Source: Acidobacteria bacterium AB60 (GTDB taxonomy: Bacteria; Acidobacteriota; Terriglobia; Terriglobales; Acidobacteriaceae). Taken from it: 64,000 nucleotides of DNA. Positions 62,001 to 64,000 of this stretch are shown here, one piece after another. The notes below the pieces were generated by a model that was not told the DNA's origin, did not search any database, and saw only the letters and a program-made list of their open reading frames with translations. The stretch spans positions 87,153-151,152 of the forward strand of contig VANK01000015.1 in NCBI GenBank assembly GCA_008682415.1, in the 5' to 3' direction. The translations under genes and the position numbers were made by a program. The first letter of the stretch is position 1, and every line of letters starts with the position of its first letter.

Positions 62001-62560
62001 ATCACCGGCGTCAGAAAGTCCTGCTGATGGCACGAGTAACAGGCCGTCGATAACCCCACAAACTGGCCCGCCGCCGCGTTCTTGTGGCATTGGTCGCACT
62101 CCACCAGGGCGTGCGCGCCGACCAGCGGGAAACGGTTCTGGTGGTTTTGGATCTGGGAGATATTCGTTTGCCAGCCCTTGACCGTGTGACAGGCCTCGCA
62201 GTTAGCCCCGAACTGCCGGCGGTGAATATCTGCATGGCACTCGGCGCACTGCGTGCTCACCTTCTTGAACACCAGGTTGGTGTGGCATTGCGCGCACGCT
62301 ACCTTCGCATGCATACCCCGCAGCGGATAGCCGGTAGTGTCATGGTTAAATTCGGGATTCTGACGAATAGGCTTCCAGCTGACCGCTGTATGGCAGTTCT
62401 GGCACGGGATGGCGAGCGGACCATGGGGATTGGTCACCTTCGCCTGTGGCCCGTCTGCCGCCTGCACGAGCGCAGTCTCTACCGGTACATGTACCGGGAG
62501 GCCGCAAAGTGCAGGGGCCAGTCCGATGGCGATCGAAAGTACCCAGCGAAACCGATCCAA
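59033..62560 (-). CDS. Giant secreted multiheme c-type cytochrome, 46 CXXCH motifs
   Basis: A protein of about 1,175 residues. I count 46 CXXCH heme-attachment motifs, one per 25 residues. They come in repeated three-motif modules: FPLTGAH...C..CH, then (Y/I)GCHQ(A/T)DF...NPxH, then FPT(D/T)CxxCH...W...FNH. The extra His in LTGAH, NPxH and FNH are the expected axial ligands, so the modules resemble cytochrome c7 units strung together. The ribosome site GGAGAGAGG precedes the TTG at 62560, which starts a signal peptide (MDRFRWVLSIAIGLAPAL). The frame is open to a TTG at 62635 (ATG at 62629), but that part has no signal character. It likely forms a nanowire-like electron path to the outside. 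Confidence 0.9.
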   Translation of the reverse strand: MDRFRWVLSIAIGLAPALCGLPVHVPVETALVQAADGPQAKVTNPHGPLAIPCQNCHTAVSWKPIRQNPEFNHDTTGYPLRGMHAKVACAQCHTNLVFKKVSTQCAECHADIHRRQFGANCEACHTVKGWQTNISQIQNHQNRFPLVGAHALVECDQCHKNAAAGQFVGLSTACYSCHQQDFLTPVINHVALNFPTTCDTCHTMNNFVSAKFDHLKFTGYALTGAHATLECTACHINNVFNNTSAQCYSCHTSDFINTNNPPHVKLGLPKDCGQCHSTSDWLNATFNHNTTSFPLTGAHTNVACAQCHTNNNYNGSLPTNCYGCHQADFTGTTNPNHVAAGYPTDCTVCHTTVAWMPSSFNHSTVFPLTGAHATVACAQCHVNGNYTTVPKDCYSCHKSDFTGTNNPSHVQLNLPTTCDTCHTTTNWLNAKFDHVLYAHYPLTGAHATLQCAQCHLNNNYSSTSTACVSCHMADFKGTTSPNHVTAGFPQTCDSCHSTTAWIPSTFNHNTTSFPLTGFHATMPCAQCHTAQDNYKGTLPTTCYGCHQSDFTGAANPPHKGFPTDCTQCHNTSSWTTSTFNHNNTSFPLTGAHVTVPCASCHTNNNYSGTLPTTCYGCHQADFTGTTNPGHVAAGFPTDCTQCHSTASWTTSTFNHNNTSFPLTGAHTTLQCNQCHTTAGSYNGSLPTSCIGCHQTDYNSTNNPPHASNPSAFPTTCTNCHTTTSWTTSTFNHNATTFPLTGAHVTVACASCHTNNNYSGTLPTACYGCHQADFTGTTNPAHVAAGFPTDCTQCHSTASWTTSTFNHNNTSFPLTGAHTTLQCNQCHTTAGSYNGSLPTTCIGCHQTDYNSTNNPPHASNPSAFPTTCTNCHTTTNWTTSTFNHNATTFPLTGAHVTVACASCHTNNNYSGSLPTTCYGCHQANFTSTTNPAHVTAGFPTDCTICHSTTNWTTSTFNHATTSFPLTGAHTSLQCIQCHTSATSYNGSLPTACVGCHQADYNGTTNPNHAQAGFPTTCDTCHSTTNWTSATFDHSKTTFPLTGAHVTVACALCHTNNNYSGTLPTDCYSCHTADYTGTTNPNHSSAGWPTTCTTCHTTTAWLPATLPASYHTFFPTNHGNANGVCATCHTNSNDYSVFTCTSCHGNNNSANFKHPNVNGYQYLSSACYQCHKSGGGN
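59852..60757 (-). repeat. Near-perfect 453-bp tandem duplication inside the cytochrome gene
   Basis: Two copies (59852-60304 and 60305-60757) encode 151 residues each and differ at only four residues. Each copy carries six CXXCH motifs. The unit is a multiple of three, so gain or loss of one copy keeps the frame and changes the heme number by six. The surrounding modules are more diverged copies of the same pattern. Confidence 0.9.
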
Positions 62561-62635
62561 CGCCTCTCTCCACCAAGTCTCAGAAACGCAAGACAGGCAA
62601 GATGCGAGCCGTAACCAGTGTTGCGGCATCTGCAA

Positions 62636-63875
62636 CTAGCCCGCGCATCAATCCCGGGGAGGGCTCACACACAATCCCACACAGAAGATCAACACAGTCC
62701 GCGGTCCAGACTTCAGTTTTAAAAACCAAGAATTGCTGTTTTTTACCGGTAGCTTTGTGTTCGTCGCCACTGAAGCATCAGCTGGCTTCGGCGGGGGTGG
62801 CGCGGCCGTACATCGAGCAATTGCTAATCCGGAAACTATCGATTAGGCAACGAACACTACAAGGAAGCAAAGTAAGAGGGGTAACCGAAATGAAGACTAT
62901 CGTATGATGCTCCGCGAGGTAAAGCGAAAAAACCGTAAACGTAAAAGCGTTTTGACACCACAGATGAATGTCTGCTCGATTCGCTTGCAGTCACTTATCT
63001 TCCTCGCGAGCACCAGAGGTCTTTAAATTCTAGATATTACTTGTGTCCATATTCTTGACAGCTTTTGTTTGCTTGTAACGAAAGCAGGCATCCTTCCCCG
63101 CTCAACCTTCGCCTATCTATTTTGCCTGATCAATAAGGACTTAGCCTGAATGCTTCGAACTTGGTGCAGATCGATGAATGACGGAGCATAACTCCCGAAC
63201 ATCGGTTACGAATAAGTCAACTTACTTGTAAGTGAGCTGGCAATACAGGCCCGCTCGGATTGCACGAGCCGATTGCATAGAAGCAATGAAGAGGCTGGGT
63301 AACTGGAGTGACTTGCGTCACACTTTTGTGGGATCACAATTCTCTTCCACGAGACCTCACCAGTGGTTACTCTATGTACTATCTCGATAACACCTTTCGG
63401 GTAATCTGCCGCATAAGCCCTTTGGCCCTCTCTCCAGGAGAAACGGGTGAACGCGCTCCCCGCCTGCCTGTCTTCCCGCCTCTGGCCTGCCAGTGGATCG
63501 CGCAGTTCACTCCTGTCGATCTGTCCTTAGGGGATCGATTCTCGTCCGCCGGGCGGTGCCCGCAGCCAGCTCATCGCGATGGTCGAGGGGCAGCCGGCAC
63601 CAGAGGCATTCGACCAGGCGAACCCCCGCAGGGCACCCTCCGTCACCCACCGGACCGACCGTCTTTTCGCCCTGAACCTTGAGATTGGTCAATCAGATGG
63701 AGCAGAACTCATGGTCCAATAGCCACAATCTTCCGGCGGTTGTGATTGCCTTTTGAATCCAACCGGGCTCGCGAAACCAGGCAGCCTCGTCCCGGAAACG
63801 CCTCACCCCCGGCCCTGACCGGCCCGGTGATTGTTCGGCACGAACTGCCGACGAGAAATGAGGGTTCTCCAACAT
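62636..63875. other. 1.2-kb apparently non-coding region, AT-richer than the rest
   Basis: I find no convincing gene here on either strand; the open frames lack coding character. From about 62690 to 63330 the sequence is distinctly AT-richer than the coding DNA. It contains TTGACA at 63055-63060, the palindrome ACTTAC-TT-GTAAGT at 63220-63233, and on the minus strand several AT-rich stretches upstream of the cytochrome gene. From 63430 to 63870 it becomes GC-rich with several potential hairpins, which could be a structured RNA leader or an unrecognised small RNA. No riboswitch of a class I know is evident. Confidence 0.45.
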
Positions 63876-64000
63876 GCTGCGGAAGCTGATTGCGTCTGGG
63901 ATGTTGTTTGCATCGTGTGGTTTAGCGTCGTTTGCGGCGGATCAGGCAGCGCCTTCCGCCAAGCTGACGGCAGCGCAGATTGTGGAGAAGAACGTGGCGG
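63876..64000 (+). CDS. 5' end of a secreted protein gene, cut by the window
   Basis: The first 41 codons of a gene that runs out of the window. The product starts with a signal peptide (MLRKLIASGMLFASCGLASFAAD). The mature part begins QAAPSAKLTAAQIVEKNVA. This resembles the start of the outer-membrane lipoprotein-sorting-like family that is common in Acidobacteria, but too little is visible to be sure. GAGGG lies nine bases before the ATG. Confidence 0.6.

Noticed and set aside
59033..62560. Regular DNA repeats resembling a CRISPR or satellite array
   Set aside because: The repeats are codon-phased, encode heme motifs without stops and have no unique spacers.
63390..63700. Possible riboswitch upstream of the last gene
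   Set aside because: I compared it from memory with c-di-GMP, cobalamin and TPP consensus elements and found none of their conserved boxes.

Overview
The window is GC-rich, densely coded bacterial chromosome. Its gene content fits an Acidobacteriota genome, probably of the Terriglobia type: a 1,127-residue Oar-like TonB receptor with an N-terminal carboxypeptidase-regulatory domain, a TreS-maltokinase fusion next to GlgE, a Kdp system with a short KdpD-like kinase, and a large c-type cytochrome. This placement is inferred from gene content only. There is no rRNA, tRNA, insertion sequence or CRISPR array that I can recognise.

Layout. 1-11.6 kb: 3' part of a DHA2 drug-exporter gene, a membrane-anchored methyltransferase, a DPP-IV-like S9 peptidase coupled to a small NTF2-like protein, a 50-residue Cys-rich membrane peptide, a Y-family DNA polymerase, a secreted protein of unknown function, a SpoIIE-type phosphatase with a 7TMR-DISM sensor, and a histidine kinase with a cyclic-nucleotide-binding-like domain. 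12-28 kb: the TonB receptor, an EthD-like protein, a Tat-exported aldo/keto reductase, transaldolase, a MerR/TipA regulator with a textbook 19-bp-spacer promoter, a fumarylacetoacetate hydrolase-family enzyme, an FN3 lipoprotein, an MFS sugar-type transporter, a GlmS-like SIS protein, a phosphoesterase and a membrane protein. 26.8-37.8 kb: an alpha-glucan/trehalose cluster (GT-A-like protein, TreS-maltokinase, GlgE, GT4 glycosyltransferase, amylo-alpha-1,6-glucosidase). 37.8-38.9 kb: ThpR and a Nudix hydrolase.

39.0-48.9 kb holds the most unusual cluster. Seven minus-strand genes, mostly overlapping, encode a polyprenyl diphosphate synthase, a MacB/FtsX-type ABC permease and ATPase, a CcoN-like heme-copper-oxidase homologue that appears to lack the copper ligands, a small four-helix membrane protein, a fusion of an MFS-like 12-helix domain with CcoO-like and CcoP-like cytochrome c domains, and a YceI protein. 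A two-component system diverges from them. I read this as a candidate undescribed isoprenoid- or quinone-linked redox system.

48.9-55.8 kb is a Kdp potassium-uptake locus: KdpD-like kinase, KdpE, a 28-residue membrane peptide, KdpF, A, B and C, with candidate KdpE boxes. 55.8-62.6 kb is a three-gene minus-strand operon: a secreted cytochrome with 46 CXXCH motifs by my count, an outer-membrane barrel protein and a membrane-anchored carboxypeptidase-regulatory-domain protein. Together they may form an extracellular electron-transfer conduit. About 1.2 kb of relatively AT-rich, apparently non-coding DNA follows, and then the first codons of another secreted protein. Short GTGAAG-type quasi-repeats and other intergenic repeats are scattered through the first 24 kb.
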